Notes: generated by a model not told the origin, from the letters alone. A stretch of 64,000 bases of DNA from Harmothoe impar (GCA_947462335.1 OX381705.1:4020703-4084702), one strand, 5' to 3'; positions 14,701 through 22,824 are shown, counted from the first letter of the stretch. Translations and numbers: made by a program.

Positions 14701-15360
14701 AGTGACTTTGCATTCGGGAGTGACTATGTCCATGGCATTGTCCTTACAACGAGCATTGACCAAATGGCTGAGATTGAAAAGGAATTTTGGATCAACCTCA
14801 CATTTGGGACTAACTTCTTCTTTGAAATCAACCATTTTTTCAAGATTGACTAAATTTTTGGAATTGACTATGTGTTTTTGATTGACTTTGCATTCGGGAG
14901 TGACTATGTCCATGGCATTGACCTAACAACAAGCATTGACCAAATGGCTGAGATTAAAAAGGAATTTTGGATCAACCTCACATTCGGGACTAACTTCTTC
15001 TTTGAAATCAACCCTATTTTCAAGATTGACTAAATTTTTGGGATTGACTATGTGTTTTTGAGTGACTTTGCATTCGGGAGTGACTATGTCCATGGCATTG
15101 ACCTTACAACGAGCATTGACCAAATGGCTGAGATTGAAAAGGAATTTTGGATCAACCTCACATTTTTGACTAACTTCTTCTTTGAAATCAACCCTATTTT
15201 CAAGATTGACTAAATTTTTGGGATTGACTATGTGTTTTTGAGTGACTTTCCATTCGGGAGTGACTATGTCCATGGCATTGACCTAACAACAAGCATTGAC
15301 CAAATGGCTGAGATTGAAAAGGAATTTTTCATCAACTTCACATTTGGGACTAACTTCTTC
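11761..15360. repeat. 1800-bp tandem duplication (ten units twice)
   Basis: 11761-13560 and 13561-15360 are adjacent and nearly identical. Both contain the TTAGAAATCC unit at the start, the 1-bp deletion (12234 and 14034) and the 1-bp insertion that restores the register (12683 and 14483). One of the few differences is TAACTTATTC at 13551 against TAACTTCTTC at 15351. The exact 1800-bp length is ten units, which indicates unequal crossing-over in register. Confidence 0.9.
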
Positions 15361-15768
15361 TTTGAAATCCACCCTATTTTCAAGATTGACTAAATTTTTG
15401 GGATTGACTATGTGTTTTTGAGTGACTTTGCATTCGGGAGTGACTATGTCCATGGCATTGACCTTACAACGAGCATTGTCCAAATGGCTGAGATTGAAAA
15501 GGAATTTTGGATTAACCTCACATTTGGGACTAACTTCTTCTTTGAAATCAACCCTTTTTTTTAGATTGACTAAATTTTTGGAATTGACTATGTGTTTTTG
15601 AGTGACTTTGCATTCGGGAGTGACTATGTCCATGGCATTGACCTCACAAGGCGTATTGACCAAATGGCTGAGATTGAAAAGGAATTTTGGATTAACCTCA
15701 CATTTGGGACTAACTTCTTCTTTGAAATCAACCCTTTTTTCAAGATTGACTAAATTTTGGGAATTGAC

Positions 15769-17073
15769 TTAGTTTTTTTGAGTGACTTTGCATTCGGGAG
15801 TGACTATGTCCATTGCATTGACCTTACAACAAGCATTGACCAAATGGCTGAGATTGAAAAGGAATTTTTCATCAACTTCACATTTGGGACTAACTTCTTC
15901 TTTGAAATCAACCCTTTTTTCAAGATTGACTAAACTTTTGGGATTGACTATGTGTTTTTGAGTGACTTTGCATTCGGGAGTGACTATGTCCATGGCATTG
16001 ACCTTACAACAAGCATTGTCCAAATGGCTGAGATTGAAAAGGAATTTTTCATCAACTTCACATTTGGGACTAACTTCTTCTTTGAAATCAACCCTTTTTT
16101 CAAGTTTGACTAAATTTTTGGGATTGACTATGTGTTTTTGAGTGACTTTCCATTCGGGAGTGACTATGTCCATGGCATTGACCTCACAAGGCGTATTGAC
16201 AAAATGGCTGAGATTGAAAAGGAATTTTTCATCAACTTCACATTTGGGACTAACTTCTTCTTTGAAATCAACCCTTTTTTCAAGATTGACTAAATTTTTG
16301 TCATTGACTATGTGTTTTTGAGTGACTTTGCATTCGGGAGTGACTATGTCCATGGTATTGACCTTACAACGAGCATTGACCAAATGGCTGAGATTAAAAA
16401 GGAATTTTGGATCAACCTCACATTCGGGACTAACTTGTTCTTTGAAATCAACCCTATTTTCAAGATTGACTAAATTTTTGGGATTGACTATGTGTTTTTG
16501 AGTGACTTTGCATTCGGGAGTCACTATGTCCACGGCATTGACCTCAAAAGGCGTATTGACCAAATGGCTGAGATTGAAAAGGAATTTTGGATTAACCTCA
16601 CATTTGGGACTAACTTCTTCTTTGACATCAACCCTTTTTTTTAGATTGACTAAATTTTTGGAATTGACTATGTGTTTTTGAGTGACTTTGCATTCGGGAG
16701 TGACTATGTCCATGGCATTGACCTCACAAGGCATATTGACCAAATGGCTGAGATTGAAAAGGAATTTTGGATTAACCTCACATTTGGGACTAACTTCTTC
16801 TTTGAAATCAACCCTTTTTTCAAGATTGACTAAATTTTGGGAATTGACTTTGTTTTTTTGAGTGACTTTGCATTCGGGAGTGACTATGTCCATGGCATTG
16901 ACCTTACAACAAGCATTGACCAAATGGCTGAGATTGAAAAGGAATTTTTCATCAACTTCACATTTGGGACTAACTTCTTCTTTGAAATCAACCCTTTTTT
17001 CAAGATTGACTAAACTTTTGGAATTGACTATGTGTTTTTGAGTGACTTTGCATTCGGGAGTGACTATGTCCAT
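15769..17073 (-). other. Third long hexapeptide open frame (434 codons)
   Basis: This is the same satellite frame and contains the diagnostic units also seen near 1400-1510 and 5360-5470 (GAGTCAC for GAGTGAC; GACATC for GAAATC). The offset of 15120 bp from the first copy is exactly 84 units. It is probably a related higher-order block rather than a gene. Confidence 0.12.
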
Positions 17074-18900
17074 GGCATTGACCTAGCAACAAGCATTGAC
17101 CAAATGGCTGAGATTAAAAAGGAATTTTGGATCAACCTCACATTCGGGACTAACTTCTTCTTTGAAATCAACCCTATTTTCAAGATTGACTAAATTTTTG
17201 GGATTGACTATGTGTTTTTGAGTGACTTTGCATTCGGGAGTGACTATGTCCATGGCATTGACCTTACAACGAGCATTGACCAAATGGCTGAGATTGAAAA
17301 GGAATTTTTGATCAACCTCACATTTGGGACTAACTTCTTCTTTGAAATCAACCCTTTTTTCAAGATTGACTAAATTTTTGGGATTGACTATGTGTTTTTG
17401 ATTGAATTTGCATCCGGGAGTGACTATGTCCATGGCATTGACCTAACAACGAGCATTGACCAAATGGCTGAGATTAAAAAGGAATTTAGGATCAACCTCA
17501 CATTCGGGACTAACTTCTTCTTTGAAATCAACCCTATTTTCAAGATTGACTAAATTTTTGGGATTGACTATGTGTTTTTGAGTGACTTTCCATTCGGGAG
17601 TGACTATGTCCATGGCATTGACCTAACAACAAGCATTGACCAAATGGCTGAGATTGAAAAGGAATTTTTCATCAACTTCACCTTTGGGACTAACTTCTTC
17701 TTTGAAATCCACCCTATTTTCAAGATTGACTAAATTTTTGGGATTGACTATGTGTTTTTGAGTGACTTTGCATTCGGGAGTGACTATGTCCATGGCATTG
17801 ACCTTACAACGAGCATTGTCCAAATGGCTGAGATTGAAAAGGAATTTTGGATTAACCTCACATTTGGGACTAACTTCTTCTTTGAAATCAACCCTTTTTT
17901 CAAGATTGACTAAATTTTGGGAATTGACTTTGTTTTTTTGAGTGACTTTGCATTCGGGAGTGACTATGTCCATGGCATTGACCTTACAACAAGCATTGAC
18001 CAAATGGCTGAGATTGAAAAGGAATTTTTCATCAACTTCACATTTGGGACTAACTTCTTCTTTGAAATCAACCCTTTTTTCAAGATTGACTAAACTTTTG
18101 GAATTGACTATGTGTTTTTGAGTGACTTTGCATTCGGGAGTGACTATGTCCATGGCATTGACCTAGCAACAAGCATTGACCAAATGGCTGAGATTAAAAA
18201 GGAATTTTGGATCAACCTCACATTCGGGACTAACTTCTTCTTTGAAATCAACCCTATTTTCAAGATTGACTAAATTTTTGGGATTGACTATGTGTTTTTG
18301 AGTGACTTTGCATTCGGGAGTGACTATGTCCATGGCATTGACCTTACAACGAGCATTGACCAAATGGCTGAGATTGAAAAGGAATTTTTGATCAACCTCA
18401 CATTTGGGACTAACTTCTTCTTTGAAATCAACCCTTTTTTCAAGATTGACTAAATTTTTGGGATTGACTATGTGTTTTTGATTGAATTTGCATCCGGGAG
18501 TGACTATGTCCATGGCATTGACCTAACAACGAGCATTGACCAAATGGCTGAGATTAAAAAGGAATTTAGGATCAACCTCACATTCGGGACTAACTTCTTC
18601 TTTGAAATCAACCCTATTTTCAAGATTGACTAAATTTTTGGGATTGACTATGTGTTTTTGAGTGACTTTCCATTCGGGAGTGACTATGTCCATGGCATTG
18701 ACCTAACAACAAGCATTGACCAAATGGCTGAGATTGAAAAGGAATTTTTCATCAACTTCACCTTTGGGACTAACTTCTTCTTTGAAATCCACCCTATTTT
18801 CAAGATTGACTAAATTTTTGGGATTGACTATGTGTTTTTGAGTGACTTTGCATTCGGGAGTGACTATGTCCATGGCATTGACCTTACAACGAGCATTGTC
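16741..18900. repeat. 1080-bp tandem duplication (six units twice)
   Basis: 16741-17820 and 17821-18900 are identical or nearly so line by line. They share rare markers such as GACCTAGCAACAAG, CATCCGGGAGTGAC and GAATTTAGGATC. The identity ends at 18901, where the diverged edge of the array begins. It is among the most recent events in the array. Confidence 0.9.
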
Positions 18901-19935
18901 CAAATGGCTGACATTGAAAAGGAATTTTGGATCAACCTCACATTTGGGACTGACTTCTTCCTTGAAATCATCCCTTTTTTCAAGATTGACTAAATTTTTG
19001 GGATTGACTATGTGTTTTATAGTGACTTTGCATTCGGGAGTGACTATTTCCATGGCATTGACCTTACAACGAGCATTGACCAAATGGCTGAGATTAAAAG
19101 GAATTTTGGATCAACCTCACATTTGGGACTAACTTCTTCTTTGAAATTAACCCTTTTTTCAAGATTGACTAAATTTTTGGGATTGACTATGTGTTTTTGA
19201 GTGACTTTGCATTCCGGAGTGACTAAGTCCATGGCATTGACCTAACAACGAGCATTGACCAAATGGCTGAGATTGAAAAGGGATTTTGGAACAACCTCAC
19301 ATTCGGGACTAACTTCTTCATTGAAATCAACCCTATTTTCAAGATTGACTAAATTTTTGGGATTGACTATGTGTTTTTGAGTGACTTTGCATTCGGGAGT
19401 GAGTATATCCATGGCATTGACCTTACAACGAGTATTGACCAAATGGCTGAAATTGAAAAGAAATTTTGGATCAACCTCACATTCGGGACTAACTTCTTCT
19501 TTGAAATTAACCTTTTTTTCAAGATTGACTAAATTTTTGGAATTGACTATGTGTTTTTGAGTGACTTTGCATTCGGGAGTGACTATGTCCATGGCATTGA
19601 CCTTACAATGAGCATTGGCCAAAACCTGAGATTGGCAAGGAAACTTGGAACCACCTCACATTTGGGACTAACTTCTTCTTTGAAATCAACCCTTTTTTCA
19701 AGATTGACTAAATTTTGGGAATTGACTATGTTTTTTTGAGTGACTTTGCATTCGGGAGTGACTATGTCCATGGCATTGACCTTACAACGAGCATTGACCA
19801 AATGGCTGAGATTGAAAAGGAATTTTGGATCAACCTCACATTTGGGACTAAATTCTTCTTTGAAATCAACCCTTTTTTCAAGATTGACTAAATTTTTGGG
19901 ATTGACTATGTTTTTTTGAGTGACTTTGCATTCAG
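18901..19935. repeat. Diverged right edge of satellite 1
   Basis: The last five to six units carry many private changes: a 1-bp deletion near 19098, an altered start (CCAAAACCTGAGATTGG) near 19619, and scattered substitutions absent elsewhere. Satellite edges usually escape homogenisation, so this is the expected decay. The last recognisable satellite bases are the TGACTTTGCATTC at 19921-19933. Confidence 0.85.
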
Positions 19936-20024
19936 AGTGTGTCTGCGGTTTTACTTGTAGCTGAACTGGGCGGAGCTTTAGCCTTGAGAGGCTGGCTACT
20001 CTTTACTCTGATGTTAGAATTGTC
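19936..20024 (-). pseudogene. Coding-like tail beyond an in-frame stop, cut by the satellite
   Basis: Downstream (minus strand) of the TAA at 20025-20027 the same frame continues for 30 codons rich in K, P, S, T and A, until a TGA at 19932-19934 that lies in the first satellite bases. The composition resembles the linker part of the gag-like protein upstream. I infer that the retroelement reading frame once continued and was truncated when it was joined to the 180-bp array. Confidence 0.3.
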
Positions 20025-20252
20025 TTAGTCGTGCTTTGTCTGGGTAAGTACAGGGACCTGTTTCTCCAGGTTAAGTACAGGGGTATTGCTAGGTACTGGG
20101 TTGCATGAACGTACAGTGTTTGTGTTAGAGACCACTTGACTAAGATCCATGGCTTGCCTCCAGTCAAGTGGGGGATCCTCATCTAGTGTCTCTGGATTTC
20201 TAGGAGTTACTTCCCAAACCCCGATCCCTCCTTCTTGTTCCCGTTCTGGTTG
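20025..20252 (-). pseudogene. Third frame segment, Trp-containing (75 codons)
   Basis: Open between TAG 20253-20255 and TAA 20025-20027. The first residues include G-V-W-E-V-T-P-R-N-P and a D-E-D-P-P-L-D-W element, then a Val/Pro/Asn-rich stretch. It may be the end of the gag-like protein or the start of an overlapping second ORF of the element. No catalytic motif is present. Confidence 0.3.
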
Positions 20253-20745
20253 CTACCCCCTCGGTTGTTGTACCCTTGGTTGCTATACCCCTGACTCTGA
20301 CCCTGCTTGTTCTGGTACCAATTCTTCCTTTCTTGTTTGACTTGCTTTGTCTTACAGCTATGCTCGGGTTGGGAGTAGAATGCTCACTTGTTTTAAATGC
20401 AGAAGGAGCATATGTGGAGGTTCCTAAACCCATTGAAGACATGGTCCCCATGTGACTGACATTGGCCCATGTTAAACTGCCTACATGGGGGAGCTTTTTG
20501 GCTGCGGCCACCTCTGCGGACATCTTGTATGAAGTCTCATCATCCCCCTTCCCTGTGCTGTGGCTTGCTTTCCTCCTGACCTGGGAAATCTTTGATCTAA
20601 GTTTGTCTATTTGATAGGTATGCCCCCATGTGAGCCTATCATCAGAGGAGGCCACTCTTGATGCGACCTCCTCTGACCACTCCCTAACATCCTCCCATTC
20701 GTACACCATAGCGTCTTCATTTACTTCCTTGAGATGCCTTACCAT
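20200..20745 (-). CDS. Gag-like ORF, C-terminal part (181 codons)
   Basis: It opens at ATG 20743-20745 inside the stop region of the preceding ORF, in the -1 frame. Residues about 5-60 are charged and helical-looking with regularly placed tryptophans (E-W-E-D-V-R-E-W-S-E-E, then L-T-W-G). That fits the conserved C-terminal domain of DIRS/Ngaro-like ORF1 proteins as I remember it. From about residue 115 the translation becomes Arg/Thr-rich with no structure, while the -1 frame over the same bases becomes Gln/Asn/Gly/Tyr-rich. The true coding frame therefore probably changes near 20330-20383. It is more likely the second part of one broken gene than a separate gene. Confidence 0.4.
   Translation of the reverse strand: MVRHLKEVNEDAMVYEWEDVREWSEEVASRVASSDDRLTWGHTYQIDKLRSKISQVRRKASHSTGKGDDETSYKMSAEVAAAKKLPHVGSLTWANVSHMGTMSSMGLGTSTYAPSAFKTSEHSTPNPSIAVRQSKSNKKGRIGTRTSRVRVRGIATKGTTTEGVATRTGTRRRDRGLGSNS
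20207..20383 (-). pseudogene. Q/N/G/Y-rich frame segment of the gag-like region
   Basis: This is a minus-strand frame of 58 codons between a TGA (20384-20386) and a TAA (20207-20209). It encodes repeats such as GYSNQGYNNRGG, a composition typical of RNA-binding RGG or prion-like tails and quite unlike the Arg/Thr translation of the overlapping ORF. The biased, non-random composition suggests this was the real frame here. Confidence 0.4.
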
Positions 20746-21584
20746 CTGCTTCCTTTATGCTCTGTGTTCTTGTCATTGAATATGCACTGTAAAAATCCCC
20801 AATTATACTCTGACTCGTTCAGCTCACCTAAGCTGGCTCTGGCTCTCTTCTTTCCCCTGACAATGTGCGTATAAGCAAAAGTTCTCTTACCAACCGATGC
20901 TTGTGGCACGGGCCCCAGGTTGGCAGCCAGCAGCTGGGCAACCTGTGTCCTGACTTTATGTCCCTTCCTCATGTCCTCTGCCGATTCTGGGAAGGTGTGG
21001 AGGGTTGAAGTCGCGTGTCTCTTCCTTGAAGTAGAGCTGTGGGCTGTGAAAGGGGCTGCATAGGGGTCAGCAGACATGTGCCTACCTCTATGTCTACCAT
21101 GTCCCTGCAAAACTGGAGAACTTATGTCAAAATTCAAAGACATGTCTGAAGCAGAGTCATCATCACTCACATGAACAACTGGTTTCTTTTTGTGAACTTT
21201 AGAAGTTGTAGAAGCTGTAGGAGCTCTAGTTGAAGTTGGAACATGTTGAGATTCAAGATGGCTGCCTGACCTCATGGCATGCTGCCGGTGCACCTCCTCC
21301 CCCTTGGTGGCCACGTTGGATTTTACTTGGTCTTCCCTCATCAAAGACAGAATTGAACCAATATCAGAAAGTTGTGACTTCATACCTTCTATGTCCTTGG
21401 CATTGGTAGCTGCTGTAGGGATGAGTGAAGTTGTAGAAGGCTGTGTGGTGGGGGAGGAAGGAGCTGGTGTCTTGTTGGCTGTCTTCCTGGCTGGTCTCCC
21501 AACCTTGGGTGGCTGGGCTGCTGTCTTCCCAGACCTGGTCCTTGTAGTGGCCGCTGCCACTACTTTCTTCTTCGGGGGGCCCAT
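20739..21584 (-). CDS. Gag-like ORF, N-terminal part (281 codons)
   Basis: I chose the ATG at 21584. The frame stays open 21 bases further upstream but only to a GTG, and a splice-acceptor-like CTTGTAG ends at 21605. The protein begins M-G-P-P-K-K-K and is basic, with a GRPARK element recalling an AT-hook core. A long Ser/Thr/Pro/Ala-rich stretch follows, then an acidic SDDDSASD patch, Arg/His-rich segments and a more ordered C-terminal part ending near E-Y-N-W-G-F-L-Q. It stops at TAA 20739-20741, overlapping the next ORF by 7 bases. The disordered basic N terminus suits a nucleic-acid-binding gag-like protein. I know of no enzymatic motif in it. Confidence 0.45.
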   Translation of the reverse strand: MGPPKKKVVAAATTRTRSGKTAAQPPKVGRPARKTANKTPAPSSPTTQPSTTSLIPTAATNAKDIEGMKSQLSDIGSILSLMREDQVKSNVATKGEEVHRQHAMRSGSHLESQHVPTSTRAPTASTTSKVHKKKPVVHVSDDDSASDMSLNFDISSPVLQGHGRHRGRHMSADPYAAPFTAHSSTSRKRHATSTLHTFPESAEDMRKGHKVRTQVAQLLAANLGPVPQASVGKRTFAYTHIVRGKKRARASLGELNESEYNWGFLQCIFNDKNTEHKGSRW

Positions 21585-21660
21585 AGTTGCTGAGAGTATT
21601 TCCACTACAAGCAGAAATAAAAGGAATTATAAAACAATATAAAAATCCTCCTAGTACAGT
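21585..21660 (-). promoter_or_regulatory. Possible splice acceptor upstream of the gag-like ATG
   Basis: Reading the minus strand, a T-rich run (TTTTATTTCTGCTTGTAG) ends in AG at 21606-21605, about 20 bases before the ATG at 21584. It fits the consensus of a pyrimidine-rich tract followed by TAG. A single consensus match is weak evidence, and no matching donor is identified upstream. Confidence 0.25.
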
Positions 21661-21677
21661 GGTACAGTGGTACAGTG
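21654..21677. repeat. Three tandem copies of an 8-bp repeat
   Basis: GTACAGTG occurs three times without gaps, just upstream of the possible acceptor of the gag-like region. It is a small local expansion with no function evident. Confidence 0.85.
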
Positions 21678-21681
21678 ATAT

Positions 21682-21719
21682 AGAGTCTCCTGTTTTCAAC
21701 TCTTCTCTGCCAGCAACTG
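21682..21719. repeat. 38-bp direct repeat, copy 1
   Basis: This 38-bp stretch (beginning AGAGTCTCCTG and ending CAGCAACTG) recurs at 21842-21879 with a single mismatch (C versus G at repeat position 29). The copies are 160 bp apart. The intervening 122 bp is AT-rich and open in no long frame. Confidence 0.9.
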
Positions 21720-21841
21720 AATCATTTTAAAATTTATTACAATATACTGAGCTCATATGTCATGGTTAAAACAATAATATCTGCCATTGGCTTTAATAAA
21801 TATTAGAATCTTGATTTTGATCTTGAGGGATAGTGGGTGGG

Positions 21842-21879
21842 AGAGTCTCCTGTTTTCAACTCTTCTCTGGCAGCAACTG
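21842..21879. repeat. 38-bp direct repeat, copy 2
   Basis: This is the second copy of the repeat at 21682-21719. Sequence on the far sides differs, so only the 38 bp is shared. It could be split terminal repeats of the retroelement, a duplication flanking an insertion, or a simple duplication. Confidence 0.9.
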
Positions 21880-22160
21880 GTTGTTTACTGCACGCGGTGC
21901 CCCTCATATAACCTCCCTCCTGCTACACTGGACCTTGCTACCGCGTCTCGGTGCACCTGTAGTTTCTGTAAACACTTCAAAGAGGCGTCCCTGAACCGGG
22001 CCATACATGTGCGAGGGTCAAGCGGCAATACTGGGCCCCAGTGCGGCCGCTCACCCTATTGCAATACATAGAAACCAACCACCTGTGGTATGACATATCA
22101 GGGTAGGTAGCTCGATCACTCTTTTCTATCTAATTATTTATAATATACATTATATATAAT
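21880..22160. other. Unique DNA between the retroelement and the 1250-bp array
   Basis: This stretch is GC-balanced to about 22080 and then AT-rich, ending in a near-palindromic TATAATATACATTATATATA at 22138-22159 directly before the first 1250-bp unit. A 94-codon plus-strand open frame crosses 21787-22071, but it lacks an ATG start, is Cys-containing by chance and matches nothing I know. I see no gene here; it may be 5' untranslated sequence of the minus-strand retroelement. Confidence 0.4.
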
Positions 22161-22185
22161 GGCCGGAGCTCCCTCAATTCTTGGC

Positions 22186-22201
22186 CGAATTTCAAAATTC
22201 G
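22186..22201. repeat. 7-bp inverted repeat in each 1250-bp unit
   Basis: CGAATTT, two bases, then AAATTCG. It is present in every copy except those starting at 34662, 39662 and 57082, where AATATTCG breaks one pair. It marks the start region of the unit. Confidence 0.7.
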
Positions 22202-22305
22202 ACCGTTCATGCCTACCCAGTGAAGTACTGAACGTACCTGTGATGTCCAATTCCACCCTAGCTCTTTAGTTAATGATTGGTGAGAGTCCGTAATCGCCGA
22301 ACGTT

Positions 22306-22326
22306 AAAAACGAGAGTCGTTTTTTT
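22306..22326 (+). other. Hairpin followed by a T-run in each 1250-bp unit
   Basis: AAAAACGA, loop GAG, TCGTTTTT forms a perfect 8-bp stem, and the right arm continues into a run of seven T. This resembles a terminator for RNA polymerase III, or a simple terminator, but no A or B box of a Pol III gene is recognisable upstream. Some copies weaken the right arm or T-run (TCGTTTAT at 32162, 37162 and 53332; TCGTCTTTTTT at 28411 and 47135; TTTTTGTC at 29662), so the feature is not strictly conserved. Confidence 0.35.
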
Positions 22327-22369
22327 CAATTAAAAATGTGTAGAAAAAAAAGTTCTCTATGGAATCTCG

Positions 22370-22406
22370 CGTTGTTGACATCAAACTAAGCGCATTGTCA
22401 ACAGCG
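22370..22406. other. 11-pair hairpin in each 1250-bp unit
   Basis: CGTTGTTGACA (22370-22380) pairs with TGTCAACAGCG (22396-22406) through ten Watson-Crick pairs and one T-G wobble, with a 15-base loop. It is kept in nearly all copies. Those at 33412, 38412, 42135, 54582 and 62055 read CGTTATTGACA, which breaks one pair. It is followed by a 6+6 bp palindrome around one base, GAGAATAATTCTC, at 22426-22438. The pair could fold in a transcript; no known RNA family is recognised. Confidence 0.45.
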
Positions 22407-22550
22407 TTGTTGAGTGTAAATTTCAGAGAATAATTCTCAGTGGTTATCTCATGGCTGTTGATACAAGAAAAAATGTTTGTTAATTTTTCGCTGGATGACC
22501 AGCAAGAGTTTGGGCTTGAAGCACTAATCTTTTAAAATGCCTGAGTCGGG

Positions 22551-22564
22551 CACTTACCCTGGCA
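22551..22564 (-). promoter_or_regulatory. Second donor-like site, variable between copies
   Basis: The minus strand reads CTGCCAGG/GTAAGTG in the first copy. Most other copies read GTAAGCG, and the copies at 25911, 27161, 29662 and 34662 read GTTAGCG, losing the consensus. If the minus strand is spliced, this would be an alternative donor about 85 bases downstream of the main one; its decay argues against importance. Confidence 0.2.
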
Positions 22565-22650
22565 GAATCCATTTGGACAAGGTTTAAAACGTTGCCGAGC
22601 TGTGCCCTTTTAAAAACGGAAAGAAAGCCTATGGGACTTACCATAGTGAA

Positions 22651-22792
22651 GGCAGAGGGTATCCCCGGCTCGGTCTTTCTCCCGCAGCTCCCTTCCCGCG
22701 CCGTCCCGGCTGGAGTCGCTCGTCCGAGACGGCCTTGGGAGGTCCCCGAGGAACCGCGACCGGTCCGTTCGCCACCTGGTGGCCCGTAGGGC
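22651..22792. promoter_or_regulatory. CpG-dense segment repeated in every unit
   Basis: About 140 bp that is much richer in CpG than the AT-rich flanks, with the CpGs mostly retained in all 34 copies (for example CCCGCGCCGTCCCGG and GTCGCTCGTCCGAGACGG). In vertebrate-like genomes such density suggests an unmethylated promoter-type island or very recent amplification. The few changes seen are mostly C-to-T or G-to-A (GGCTTGG, CCCACAGC, GTTTGCC, TCCCTGG), as expected from CpG decay. Confidence 0.4.
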
Positions 22793-22806
22793 TCACAGTT
22801 TGCAAG

Positions 22807-22824
22807 TTGCCGTTTGGGCGGCAA
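22807..22824. other. 6-bp stem hairpin in the GC-rich segment
   Basis: TTGCCG, loop TTTGGG, CGGCAA is perfect and unchanged in all copies inspected. A second GGCGGCAAAA follows 20 bases on, giving a local direct repeat. Confidence 0.5.

Larger units (their letters stand above)
1..19935. repeat. 180-bp satellite array (about 111 copies)
   Basis: A 180-bp unit repeats head to tail from the left window edge to 19935; one full unit is 179-358. Most units differ by only a few percent. Each unit divides exactly into ten 18-bp subunits, nearly all starting with a TTGAC-like core. In the unit examined, subunit position 4 is A in 10 of 10, position 18 is A in 10 of 10, and position 5 is C in 9 of 10. 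Subunits within a unit are strongly diverged, while units resemble one another closely. This implies old 18-bp expansion followed by recent amplification of the 10-mer. The array is AT-rich and has no unique spacers. Its left end is outside the window. Satellite DNA is much the likeliest reading; a repeat-coding exon on the minus strand is the alternative. Confidence 0.97.
20025..21584 (-). pseudogene. Broken gag-like region of a retroelement (possibly DIRS/Ngaro type)
   Basis: Minus-strand coding-like sequence runs through four successive frames: 21584-20739, 20745-20200, 20383-20207 and 20252-20025. Each is shifted by -1 relative to the one before, as if one base were missing at each join. 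The order of composition is a basic, Ser/Thr/Pro-rich N-terminal half, a charged Trp-containing helical-looking domain, a Gln/Asn/Gly/Tyr-rich tail, then a short Trp-containing segment. This layout resembles ORF1 (gag-like) proteins of DIRS/Ngaro tyrosine-recombinase retrotransposons. That is a family-level impression, not a motif match: no zinc knuckle, protease, reverse transcriptase or recombinase is present. Alternatives are another LTR-type gag or a host gene fragment. Confidence 0.45.

Noticed and set aside
1..19935. CRISPR array
   Set aside because: The repeats are contiguous and have no unique spacers; the 18-bp and 180-bp periods show satellite structure, and the surroundings are eukaryotic.
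21274..21642. 122-codon plus-strand ORF opposite the gag-like gene
   Set aside because: It is antisense to the better supported minus-strand frame, and its hydrophobic translation follows from the Ala/Thr/Ser/Pro-rich codons on the other strand.
21787..22071. 94-codon plus-strand ORF in the unique region
   Set aside because: It has no ATG start, spans the second 38-bp direct repeat, and shows no domain or coding-like composition.
22480..22510. Sm site plus terminal hairpin of an snRNA on the plus strand
   Set aside because: TTAATTTTTC followed by GCTGGATGACCAGC looks like one in the first copies, but many copies read CCATC or GGACAACCATC, which breaks the stem without compensation.
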